From positions 26,779 to 90,778 of the forward strand of contig JAHCLQ010000799.1 in NCBI GenBank assembly GCA_023678885.1: a DNA stretch of 64,000 bases, in the 5' to 3' direction. Position 1 is the stretch's first letter. Each line of letters starts with the position of its first letter. The notes below the pieces were generated by a model. That model saw only the letters and a program-made list of their open reading frames with translations. It did no database searches and had not been told where the DNA came from. The position numbers and the translations under genes were made by a program. Source of the DNA: Pogostemon cablin (lineage: Eukaryota; Streptophyta; Magnoliopsida; Lamiales; Lamiaceae). This document shows positions 1 to 9,853 of this stretch, piece after piece.

Positions 1-702
1 TGTAAACTTCTGAGGTCAGTAGCTATGTCAAAATCAGTTCGAACAGCAGCTGCGAATTACCTAGCAGCAGTTTACGAGAAAAATCATAACTAATTGTAGA
101 AAAATCGGATGGTGGCGTTTCAGGTGGCTACGGAAAGCTAACGAGTTCAGCTACGTATAGAAATTGAGTTTACAAATTTCAGAGATCAATAGCTATGTCG
201 AAAGTAGTTCGAACAGTAGCTACGAATTTCCTCATATAAGGAAGAAAACCCAACAAAATCACAAAATCTTGGAGAAAGGAAGCTTAATTAACCTATTACT
301 TACCTCAAAACAACTTAGAAACCACCTAGGATGAGGGTTGTAAGGGAGAATTTGATCAACAAGGGTTTCTCCTCTTCACTCTCTTCTTTCCCCTCTTTTG
401 TTCTTCTCACTTTTCTTCTCCCGTACTCTTCTTTCTTTCTTTTCTTTTTTTTATATGTGTTGAGGCTATTAGAATGGGCTGGGCTTATTTCCATGTTATG
501 CCATTTAAGTGGGCTGGACTTGGGCCAAATAAATAAATAAATAGGTTTTGGGCTCTAAAAACAAATCTAGGTCAACTTGGGCCAAAAATAAATAAATAGG
601 TTTTGGGCTTTAAAAATAAATCTAGGTCAACTTGGGCCAAAAATAAATAAATAGGTTTTGGGCTTTCTAAAAAAAATAATCTAGTTAGGCTAAGATATTA
701 TA
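1..702 (-). repeat. Element A 3' LTR (5' part only; rest outside window)
   Basis: Matches the other LTR copies from the 170-bp duplicated block through to the terminal GATATTATA (element sense TATAATATC) at 694-702. It carries private markers also seen at the right end of the LTR at 35801-38369: an 8-T run near 445 and a T in the TTAAAAATAAATC motif near 612-624. The ~55-bp tandem repeats near the LTR start are at about 510-670. The last five residues and stop of pol fall inside this LTR. Confidence 0.92.
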
Positions 703-3700
703 AAGTATCCCCTCCTCTAAAAAGTTTCGTCCTCGAAACGTAAACGTACCTAGAGATGAAAAGAGATGTGGATGTTGTTGACGCATGACTAACTCTGGTT
801 CCCACGTTTCTTCTTCAATTCGATCACTTCTCCATAGAACTCTCACCATAGGAATGGATTTATTACGAAGCATTTTCTCTCGGCGATCTACAATTTGAAC
901 AGGTTGTACTTCGTACGATAGATTCTCCTTTAATACAACTGGGGGATATTCGAGCACGTGCGAAGGATCGGGTTCATATTTTCTAAGCATAGAGACATGG
1001 AAAACATCGTGAATCTTTGACAATTCGGATGGTAGCTCAAGTCGATACGCGACACGACCAATCCTTTGCACGATCGTAAACGGGCCAATATACCTTGGAC
1101 TTAACTTTCCTCGACGACGAAATCGTAACACGCCCTTCCACGGAGAAACTTTTAGAAAAACTTTATCTCCTTCATTAAACTCCAAATCGCGCCTCCTATT
1201 ATCTGCATAGCTTTTTTGTCGATCTTGCGCTGCCTTAAGTCTGTCTCGAATAAGTTGTATTTTTTCCTTCGCATCGTCGATAAGCTCTACTTGTTCGATT
1301 TGTCTCTCGCCAACCTCATCCCAAAAGAGCGGTGTTCGACACTTTCGGCCATATAGAGCTTCGTACGGGGGCATTCCAATGCTTGAATGATAACTGTTGT
1401 TATAAGCGAACTCCACCAAAGTCACGTACTTATCCCAGCTACCTCCTAAATTCAACACCACTGCACGTAACATGTCTTCTAGTGTCTGTATAGTTCTCTC
1501 TGACTGTCCATCAGTCTGTGGATGAAACGAGGTACTGAATAGTAATTTTGTACCTAGCGCTTTCTGCAGACTAGGCCAAAAACGGGAAGTGAATCTTGGA
1601 TCACGATCAGATATGATTGACACTGGTACTCCGTGCAATCTCACGATCTCATCGACATATAACTTGGCAAGTTTCTCTAAAGATTCGTTGGTATGCACTG
1701 GAAGGAAATGTGCCGATTTCGTCAGACGATCGACAATGACCCAGATTGAGTCATGACCCTTTTGGGTTCGAGGTAAACCGGAAACAAAATCCATCGTGAT
1801 GTTCTCCCATTTCCACTCAGGAATAGGTAGTGGTTGAAGCATGCCGGCTGGTTTTTGGTGTTCCGCTTTAATCTGTTGGCATGATAAGCACTTTGATACA
1901 AATTCAGCAATGTCCCGTTTCATACCTGGCCACCAATAATGCTCCCGAAGTGTTCTGTACATTTTGGTACTACCAGGATGCATAGCATAGGCTGAAGAAT
2001 GGGCTTCCTCAAGAATAGCTCTACGAACATCAAGTTCTGATGGAACACAAACACGATTTTTAAAAGTAAGGAGTCCGTCATCCCGAATTTGAAATTCTGG
2101 TTCTTTTCCTTGATTTAGCTTCACCATCTTTTGTTGTAAATGAACATCGTGTGATTGTCTTTCTCGAATTTGCTCGAACAAGGTAGGTCTAACCTCAAAT
2201 TTGGCAATTAAGGCGTAATCATTAGACTTTTCACAATCGAGCGAAATGTGTAAAGATTTAAATTGCTCCAACATAGGAAGATAAAAAGATTGAATCGAAG
2301 CAAGTGAGGTAGAAGACTTTCTACTCAGAGCATCTGCAACAACGTTCGCCTTGCCAGGATGATAATCGATGACTAAGTCATAGTCACTAATCAACTCCAT
2401 CCATCGCCTTTGCCTGAGGTTGAGCTCCTTTTGTGTGGTGATATACTTTAAGCTCTTGTGATCAGTGAAAACCCGACAAGTGGCACCATACAGATAATGT
2501 CTCCAGATCTTCAATGCAAAGACGATTGCAGCCAACTCTAAATCGTGTGTAGGATAATTTTCTTCGTTCTTCTTCAATTGCCTTGAAGCGTAGGCAATAA
2601 CCTTTCCTTCTTGCATGAGAACACATCCTAATCCTTGTCTCGAGGCGTCGCTATAAATGGTAAATTCTCCAATCGCTGGGTCTGGCAAAGCAAGAATAGG
2701 AGCTGAAACAAGTCGTCTTTTCAATTCTTGAAATGCTTCCTCGCATTCTTCACTCCATTCAAATTTTACCCCTTTCCGAGTCAATTTAGTCAAAGATGAA
2801 GCCAACAACGAAAAGTCTTTGACAAACCGTCGATAATATCCAGCTAATCCCAGAAAACTACGAATCTCTGTCACGTTCTTTGGATGCTCCCAATCTAGTA
2901 TAGCTTGAATCTTCACTGGATCGACGTAGATTCCTTCTTTAGAAATGTGATGACCCAAAAAGCTTACCTCACGAAGCCAAAATTCACACTTCGAAAATTT
3001 AGCATAAAGCTGATTTTCTCTAAGAATGTTCAGAGCAATTCTTAGATGATGAGAATGCTCGTCATCTGATTTAGAATAAATAAGAATGTCATCAATGAAA
3101 ATGATGACAAACATATCTAAATACGGCCGAAAGACCCGATTCATAAGATCCATAAAAGCTGCAGGAGCATTTGTGAGTCCAAAAGGCATAACACAGAATT
3201 CAAAATGACCGTATCTGGTTCGAAAAGCAGACTTAGGGATATCAGATTCCCTAATCTTGAGTTGGTGATAACCAGACCGCAAATCAATTTTTGTGAACAC
3301 AGTTGCTCCTTGCAATTGATCAAATAGATCATCGATTCTCGGAAGAGGATATTTGTTCTTGATTGTCACCTTGTTCAATTGACGGTAGTCGACACATAGG
3401 CGAAATGATCCATCTTTCTTCTTGACAAAAAGAACTGGAGCACCCCAAGGAGATGTGCTAGGTCGTATGAATCCCTTCTCCAATAATTCTCCAAGTTGTT
3501 TCTGGAGTTCCTTAAGCTCAGCTGGCGACATTCGATATGGAGTAATCGATATAAGTGTGATTCCAGGAAGTACATCAATGGAAAAATCAATCTCTCGATT
3601 CGGAGGCTGTCCTGGTAAGTCTTCGGGAAATACATCAGGAAATTCATTCACGATCGGGATGTCATCTAGTTTAGTCTCAGAAAGAGAAGTATCGACAACA

Positions 3701-4142
3701 AATGCCAAGAATGCCTCACAACCCTTACGTATTAATTTATGCACAGTCAACATTGAAATAAAAGAGAGGGATCTCGTTTGAAGTTCACCTTCAAAAACAA
3801 GTTCTGAGAATCCTGGTCTACGAAAAATAACAAGTTTCTCGTGGCAGTCGAGAATTGCATAATGCGAAGAAAGCCAATCCATGCCAAGAATAACATCGAG
3901 ATCAATCAAAGGCAATGGTATCAATTCAGCCTCTAGAATGACATCTTTGATCTTCAATGGACAACCAAGGAATACCGAATCACGAATTAGACGCTCTCCA
4001 AGAGGGGTATGAACTATGATTCCAGGTGACAAATGAGAGATAGGATAATCTAAGATCGCAGCAAGATCATCCCGGATATAAGACCTATCAGAACCTGGGT
4101 CAAATAAAGTGTAGACCTGATGGTCTCCCACAAACACATGGC
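685..4142 (-). CDS. pol: Element A pol: protease, RT, RNase H, integrase, chromodomain
   Basis: Open for 1150 codons from a GTG at 4137, with the putative exon 2 starting at 4142. Numbering from that GTG: aspartic protease DPGS at 13-16; RT from ~203, with KKKDGS at 239 and catalytic FIDD at 347-350; RNase H with D497, E534 and D559; integrase zinc finger H713, H720, C750, C753; integrase catalytic D783, D844, E880 with the classic 35-residue D-E spacing; a GPF-type C-terminal module ~1015-1056; and a chromodomain-like segment ~1075-1125. The order is that of Ty3/gypsy elements, and the chromodomain marks a chromovirus. No ATG starts the protease, so expression probably needs splicing from gag. 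The stop codon lies inside the 3' LTR. No break is visible, so it may be active. Confidence 0.95.
708..718 (-). other. Element A polypurine tract
   Basis: Element-sense AGAGGAGGGGA. It primes plus-strand DNA synthesis in LTR elements. Here it is followed by a 5-nt spacer (TACTT) before the LTR starts at 702, and it lies within the pol reading frame. Confidence 0.8.
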
Positions 4143-4282
4143 CTAAAGAAGCAATATTAGGTGAGATTGTGATTTAAAAATTCGGAAAGATAAAATTTCT
4201 TACGAATGTTTTATTTGTAATCAAGTGGCATAACAAGGCGGGGTTAGATCTAACATGTGAAAATACTCGGATTATAAATTAC
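4143..4282 (-). other. Element A putative gag-pol intron (140 nt)
   Basis: In element sense it begins GTAATT after TAG and ends TTGCTTCTTTAG before GCC. It is AT-rich, with CTCAC and CTAAT branch-point-like motifs within ~25 nt of the 3' end. Its length is not a multiple of three. Unspliced, gag reads three codons in to TAA at 4272-4274. Spliced, the split glycine codon puts gag in frame with pol. All four copies share both splice dinucleotides. Confidence 0.7.
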
Positions 4283-5708
4283 CTATCACAACCTTCGGAT
4301 CTGAGCGAGCCTCTTCCTGGGAAATATGAAATACTCTAGTTTGATTCCTTCCTTGCATAGGTGATCGAGTACTAGGGCCTCTTGAGGCATCAGGCACTCT
4401 GGTAGCTGCAGATCGAGTATCTCTGGGTGTAGAATATGTTAGTCTACCACGAGGCTGACCAGAACTCGGACTGTTCGCTCCCATAAGTTGAGGACAAGAA
4501 CTTCGCATATGCCCCGGCTGTCGACACTGAAAACATACTTGAGGAGCCTTACAAGGGCCGTCATGATACTTTAAGCAATTCTGGCACTTTCGATTTTCAC
4601 CAACCGATCTCGAGACATTGTTCCCGCCTCTACTAAACTGCTCCCGAGGTTGAGGAAAACTAATAGACACTGAACTTGGTGCGCCACGCGAAGATCCCAC
4701 ACCCCTATACACCTTCGATGCATTTCCTGGAAATGCGCTCCCTTGCCTTTTCTTTTGAGATCGTTCTGCAAGCTTATGTCTCGCCTGAACTAAACTTTCT
4801 ACCCTCAGGGCTTCTTCTACGAGCTCGTCAAGACTCTCATACTTGTCTCCGGACTTGATGCGATCTCGAATATTTAGATTAAGACCATCTTCAAATCTCT
4901 TGCATAAGTCTCTCATCGTATATGACTCAGGAGCGAATTCTCGCAATTCTAGAAATTTGCTTTCATACTCCACAACCGACATAGTGCCTTGAAAGAGGTT
5001 GAAGAACTCCTTTCTCTTCTGATCCTTGATGTACTGAGAGAAGTATCGATCTTTGAATCGTTCCACAAAGATAGCCCACGTAATAGTAACCGAATATGTC
5101 TCTTTTAGATTCTGCCACCATCGTCGTGCGTCTGGGCCTAACAGCTTGGTCGCAATGACCACACGATAACATTCTTCAATCATCAAAGTGTCAAAGGTCT
5201 CTGTAATCTCCTTTAACCATGCCCCCGCTTTAGAAGCATCTCTTGTACCGTCAAATTTTGAAGTCCCCATGTTTTCAACTGCTTTCACTAAATCAGGTAT
5301 GAAAAGTGCACCTCGAGAAGTAGGACCTACTAAAGCCATTTCTGGAGTAGAAACTGGTACATGAGATGTGGGTCGAATTAGTTCATTAGCACGAAGAACA
5401 TCCTCAGTGACAGTTGTAGTGGTAGGAGTCGTCGTAGGTGGTGGAACACCATGTACTCGAATGTGATCATAATACAACTGGTACTGCTCTGGGGTCATCA
5501 TGTGCTTAACACGCAACTGGGCCCGTGGTTGCTCTACCTGGGTAACCGGCACCCTATGATCAGAATTGATAGGGTCCGTAAATGTCGGATGAACGGCATG
5601 ATCAGAAGAAACATGTCCTCGAGGTCCACGAGGAACAGAAGAGAGTAGAGGACTCGGAGGATCACGAGGAACGTGTCCTCGACCTCGACGACGAACTGGA
5701 GGTGCCAT
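4272..5708 (-). CDS. gag: Element A gag (nucleocapsid/capsid polyprotein)
   Basis: A 478-codon ORF from ATG at 5708. It opens with a basic Arg/Gly-rich stretch, then a Pro/Thr-rich linker, a retrotransposon-gag capsid region at about 150-265 (WLKEITETF, then RRWW near 192), and two zinc knuckles: CX2CX3HX3C at 375-386 and CX2CX4HX4C at 392-405. The second is the standard CCHC RNA-binding motif of the nucleocapsid. The protein should assemble the cytoplasmic particle in which the RNA is copied. The final three codons and stop lie inside the putative intron, so this ORF is the product of unspliced RNA. No internal break is visible. Confidence 0.94.
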   Translation of the reverse strand: MAPPVRRRGRGHVPRDPPSPLLSSVPRGPRGHVSSDHAVHPTFTDPINSDHRVPVTQVEQPRAQLRVKHMMTPEQYQLYYDHIRVHGVPPPTTTPTTTTVTEDVLRANELIRPTSHVPVSTPEMALVGPTSRGALFIPDLVKAVENMGTSKFDGTRDASKAGAWLKEITETFDTLMIEECYRVVIATKLLGPDARRWWQNLKETYSVTITWAIFVERFKDRYFSQYIKDQKRKEFFNLFQGTMSVVEYESKFLELREFAPESYTMRDLCKRFEDGLNLNIRDRIKSGDKYESLDELVEEALRVESLVQARHKLAERSQKKRQGSAFPGNASKVYRGVGSSRGAPSSVSISFPQPREQFSRGGNNVSRSVGENRKCQNCLKYHDGPCKAPQVCFQCRQPGHMRSSCPQLMGANSPSSGQPRGRLTYSTPRDTRSAATRVPDASRGPSTRSPMQGRNQTRVFHISQEEARSDPKVVIGNL

Positions 5709-5836
5709 AATGACTGAAAGAAAGAAGGGAAAGAAAATGCAAGGTCAACATTAAGGTAATACGATACCTTAGGATGACATAGAAATAAAATTGGATCCAT
5801 TAGCTCGACTCAAAAAGAATGAGAATCATATAACCA
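5709..5836 (-). other. Element A leader between primer site and gag
   Basis: About 130 nt of untranslated leader. It holds an upstream ATG at 5800 that opens an 88-codon frame overlapping the gag start in another frame. A pyrimidine-rich run ending in CAG (5714-5715) comes just before the gag ATG and looks like a splice acceptor. Confidence 0.6.
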
Positions 5837-5849
5837 GGCTCTGATACCA
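5837..5849 (-). other. Element A primer binding site, tRNA-iMet
   Basis: Element-sense TGGTATCAGAGCC, complementary to the 3' end of plant initiator-methionine tRNA. Seven nucleotides (ACTTTCT) separate it from the LTR end. Confidence 0.9.
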
Positions 5850-5856
5850 AGAAAGT

Positions 5857-7473
5857 TGTCACGCCCCAACCCGCAGGCGGAACGCGACAACCGCCACGTT
5901 AACCATAAATTTCGTGAAATGGGTGCACTCCACTCCACAAAGTTTATAGAAAACGTAAGGCTTGCTATCAAGTACCTGTAGAATTGAACAACTGATAACT
6001 ACGGGTACAACCCAAGGACATCATTACATAAAGTATCAACAAGGATTTACAAAGGTACAAAATACCACGATGTAACTTAGTTTGAAGAAAATATACATGA
6101 GCGATATAACATCGCGAAAGTACAAAAAGAACATCAAGGGGGATCACAAAATATAAAATATACAAACTCGCCAATGGATCCGTCAATTAACATAAAAGAG
6201 AAAGTACCCAAAACCCCGATCGAATGATGAGCAAACGACAGGCAAACCTCCAACCAAAATGATATCAACAGCCTGAAAAGGAAGGAAATGATGGGGGTGA
6301 GCAAAACCACTAGCTCAGTGAGGTGATAAGCCGGTCACCCCAACCCTTATACGAAGCATGTACTCCCACTCGCGGTTCATAACATAAAATCCAATATTTC
6401 GTTCCACATCAATTATTATGTTTACTTAATATACAACTTAACAAAAATACAACCTATGAATGCATTTACAAATGCACAATTAGTTCAAACAAGATGTTAT
6501 CACATAAAAGACGCGTGGGTAGCCAATATCCTCCACAAACTGATCTCTCCGTCGAGAGTCAGTCCGAGCCCGTCACCGTTACTCTAGATAAAATGCACAT
6601 TAATGTTCTTTCTCAACATGCCAAATGCTAAAGTTCACAATTCAATATCGATGTGAATACTTGAAATGAAAATATATAAACATATATGACATGCATGTCC
6701 ACACCGGTGACGTTGGCTGAGCCTACAATAGACTGATTCATCTAACGATCACCTTCCAAAGTATGAGTATTTGGCAAATGGACAGGTGCCCCGTTAGATC
6801 TAACTCACCCGGGTTTGCCAAGCCATGGGCAACTTGATTGTCACTCTAACTCACCCGAACCGCGACAATTCGGGCTACTTAATCAATGTCGCTCCAACTC
6901 ACCCGAACCGTGACCAATTCGGGCTACTTAACCTTAGTACCAGGTATACATATGCATATGTATCATAAGATGAATAACGACTCAAGTTAGAGTCTAAATG
7001 GCACACATGAATAACCAGAAATCAATCTGCAAATAATTCGCAATAAAGACTATCAAATATCGAGCCGGCAAGGCTCTTCAACATAAGTTAAAAATCAACA
7101 ATACCCATATGAAATAATATAAGATAATCAATGGACCATCTTAGGCCAATCAGGCTCTAACTAGAACAATCGAGCAAATCAGACTCTTTACCACATAACA
7201 CACTACCAAAATAATTTTGTTATCAATTAACTAAAAATAAAATGAATGCAAATTTATCGAGGGTCCACACTTCCCACAAGAGAAGGCGTTCCCGAATTAT
7301 CAACTCACAAGGAAGTTATTAACTCTCTCCGGAGTCTGAAGTAGGTCCTTTGCCCTTCATCGACGGTTCTTTACCTAGAAAGGAGATGAGCAATTAAAGA
7401 CAAATCAAATATAACTAACTATTAGCGGTAACATCGTCTTTCATTGTCAAAATAAATCTTAATCGAGCTCGAG
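5857..7473 (-). repeat. Element A 5' LTR, truncated by element D
   Basis: Starts TGTCACGCC (element-sense end GTGACA) and matches the other LTRs for 1617 bp, until CGAGCTCGAG, where D's terminal TGTCACGCC begins. In intact copies the text at this point runs on as CGAGCTTGAGCGAGTCG. It belongs to the LTR haplotype shared with B (TATCATAAGATGAATAA) rather than that of C and D. Confidence 0.93.
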
Positions 7474-9853
7474 TGTCACGCCCCAACCCGCAGGCGGAAC
7501 GCGACAACCGCCACGTTAACCATAAATTTCGTGAAATGGGTGCACTCCACTCCACAAAGTTTATAGAAAACGTAAGGCTTGCTATCAAGTACCTATAGAA
7601 TTGAACAACTGATAACTACGGGTACAACCCAAGGACATCATTACATAAAGTATCAACAAGGATTTACAAAGGTACAAAATACCACGATGTAACTTAGTTT
7701 GAAGAAAATATACATGAGCGATATAACATCGCGAAAGTACAAAAAGAACATCAAGGGGGATCACAAAATATAAAATATACAATCTTGCCAATGGATCCGT
7801 CAATTTACATAAAAGAGAAAGTACCCAAAACCCCGATCGAATGATGAGCAAACGATAGTCAAACCTCCAACCAAAACGATATCAACAGCCTGAAAAGGAA
7901 GGAAATGATGGGGGTGAGCAAAACCACTAGCTCAGTGAGGTGATAAGCCGGTCACCCCAACCCTTATACGAAGCATGTACTCCCGTTCGCGGTTCATAAC
8001 ATAAAATCCAATATTTCGTTCCACATCAATTATTATGTTTACTTAATATACAACTTAACAAAAATACAACCTATGAATGCATTTACAAATACACAATTAG
8101 TTCAAACAAGATGATAACACATGAAAGACGCGTGGGTAGCCAATATCCTCCTCAAACTGATCTCTCCGTCGATAGTCAGTCCGAGCCCGTCACCGTTACT
8201 CTAGATAAAATGCACATTAATGTTCTTTCTCAACATGCCAAATGCTAAAATTCACAATTCAATATCGATGTGAATACTTGAAATGAAAATATATAAACAT
8301 ATATGACATGCATGTCCACACCGGTGACGTTGGCTGAGCCTACAATAGACTGATTCATCTAACGATCACCTTCCAAAGTATGAGTATTTGGCAAATGGAC
8401 AGGTGCCCCGTTAGATCTAACTCACCCGGGTTTGCCAAGCCATGGGCAACTTGTTTGTCACTCTAACTCACCCGAACCGCGACAATTCGGGCTACTTAAT
8501 CAATGTCGCTCCAACTCACCCGAACCGTGACTAATTCGGGCTACTTAACCTTGGTACCAGGTATACATATGCATCATGAGATAAATAACAACTCAAGTCA
8601 TAGTCTTAATTGGCACACAAGTCACAAGAATAACCAGAAATCAATCTGCAAATAATTCGCAATAAAGGCTATCAGATATCGAGCCGGCAAGGCTCTTCAA
8701 CATAAGTTAAAATCAACAATACCCATATAAAATAATATAAGATAATCAATGGACCATCTTAGGCCAATCAGGCTCTAACTAGAACAATCGAGCCAATCAG
8801 ACTCTTTACCACATAACATATTACCAAAATAATTTTGTTATCAATTAACTAAAAATAAAATGAATGCAAATTTAACGAGGGTCCACACTTCCCACAAGAG
8901 AAGGCGTTCCCGAATTATCAACTCACAAGGAAGTGATTAACTCTCTCCGGAGTCTGAAGTAGGTCCTTTGCCCTTCGTCGATGGTTCTTTACCTAGAAAG
9001 GAGATGAGCAATTAAAGACAAATCAAATATAACTAACTATTAGCAGTAACATCGTCTTTCATTGTCAAAATAAATCTTAATCGAGCTTGAGCGAGTCGAT
9101 ATTAAATAAGAACAGTCCGTATCTCCTCAACATCATCTCCCAATCTCACATAACCCGTTTCAGATCATTTCTTAAACAAAACGATAGGAAATAAATTTGA
9201 ATTCGACATAAATATTCTGAAATTTTCCAGCTAGCGGCAGTTTACAAGAAAAATCATAACTAATTGTAGAAAGATCGAATTAAGGAGTTTCAAGTGGCTA
9301 CAGAAAGCTAACAAGTTCGGCTACATACAGAAATTGAGTTTGTAAACTTCTGAGGTCAGTAGCTATGTCAGAATCAGTTCGAACAGCAGCTGCGAATTGC
9401 CTAGCAGCAGTTTACGAGAAAAATCATAACTAATTGTAGAAAAATCGGATGGAGGCGTTTCAGGTGGTTACGGAAAGCTAACAAGTTCAGCTACGTATAG
9501 AAATTGAGTTTACAAATTTCAGAGATCAATAGCTATGTCGAAAGTAGTTCGAACAGTAGCTACGAATTTCCTCATATAAGGAAGAAAACCCAACAAAATC
9601 ACAAAATTTTGGAGAAAGGAAGCTTAATTAACCTATTACTTACCTCAAAACAACTTAAAAACCACCTAGGATGAGGGTTGTAAGGGAGAATTTGATCAAC
9701 AAGGGTTTCTCCTCTTCACTCTCTTCTTTCCCCTCTTTTGTTCTTCTCACTTTTCTTCTCCCGTACTCTTCTTTCTTTCTTTTCTTTTTTTTTTTATATG
9801 TGTTGAGGCTATTAGAATGGGCTGGGCTTATTTCCATGTTATGCCATTTAAGT
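7474..9853 (-). repeat. Element D 3' LTR, left part
   Basis: Runs from TGTCACGCC to CCATTTAAGT, where element B interrupts it. Together with 30467-30658 it makes a 2572-bp LTR. Against the D-like part of 35801-38369 I count roughly a dozen substitutions by eye. Private markers include an 11-T run near 9785, AAAATTTTGG near 9605 and CTTAAAAACC near 9654. Confidence 0.93.
9849..9853. other. Target-site duplication of element B, left copy (TAAGT)
   Basis: The same five bases recur at 30462-30466 directly after B's other end. Joining the flanks restores a continuous LTR (CCATTTAAGTGGGCTGG), so B inserted here as a unit. Confidence 0.93.

Larger units (their letters stand above)
1..7473 (-). mobile_element. 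Element A: Ty3/gypsy chromovirus (Tekay-like), partial at left edge
   Basis: Outermost retroelement, read right to left: truncated 5' LTR (5857-7473), tRNA primer site (5837-5849), leader, gag, intron-like gap, pol, polypurine tract (708-718), and 3' LTR cut by the window start (1-702). Gag and pol have no frameshift or premature stop, so the coding part could be functional. The 5' LTR ends at 7473, where the end of element D begins, and its missing part seems to survive as the right-hand end of the LTR at 35801-38369. About 1.87 kb of the 3' LTR should lie left of the window. Confidence 0.93.

Noticed and set aside
331..540. 69-codon ORF antisense in the LTR, seen in most copies
   Set aside because: Antisense of the same purine-rich LTR tract, and its frame changes with homopolymer length. 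Useful only as a marker of A/hybrid identity.
3422..3781. 119-codon antisense ORF in pol (and its copy at 19681-20040)
   Set aside because: Mirror frame of the protease-RT coding sequence, conserved only because the sense strand is.
4143..4282. Ribosomal frameshift or stop readthrough as the gag-pol link
   Set aside because: The frames do not overlap usefully: the gag stop and the start of the open pol frame are ~100 nt apart with further stops between, so a simple frameshift or readthrough cannot connect them.
5760..5813. A 54-nt intron in the leader using the AAG|GTATCG donor
   Set aside because: The implied intron is shorter than plant introns usually are and would leave the upstream frame unchanged. 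The LTR donor is a better partner for the acceptor.
7469..7473. TCGAG as a target duplication of element D
   Set aside because: No matching copy at D's right end (38370-38374 is TATAA). The right flank appears to have been lost by LTR recombination.
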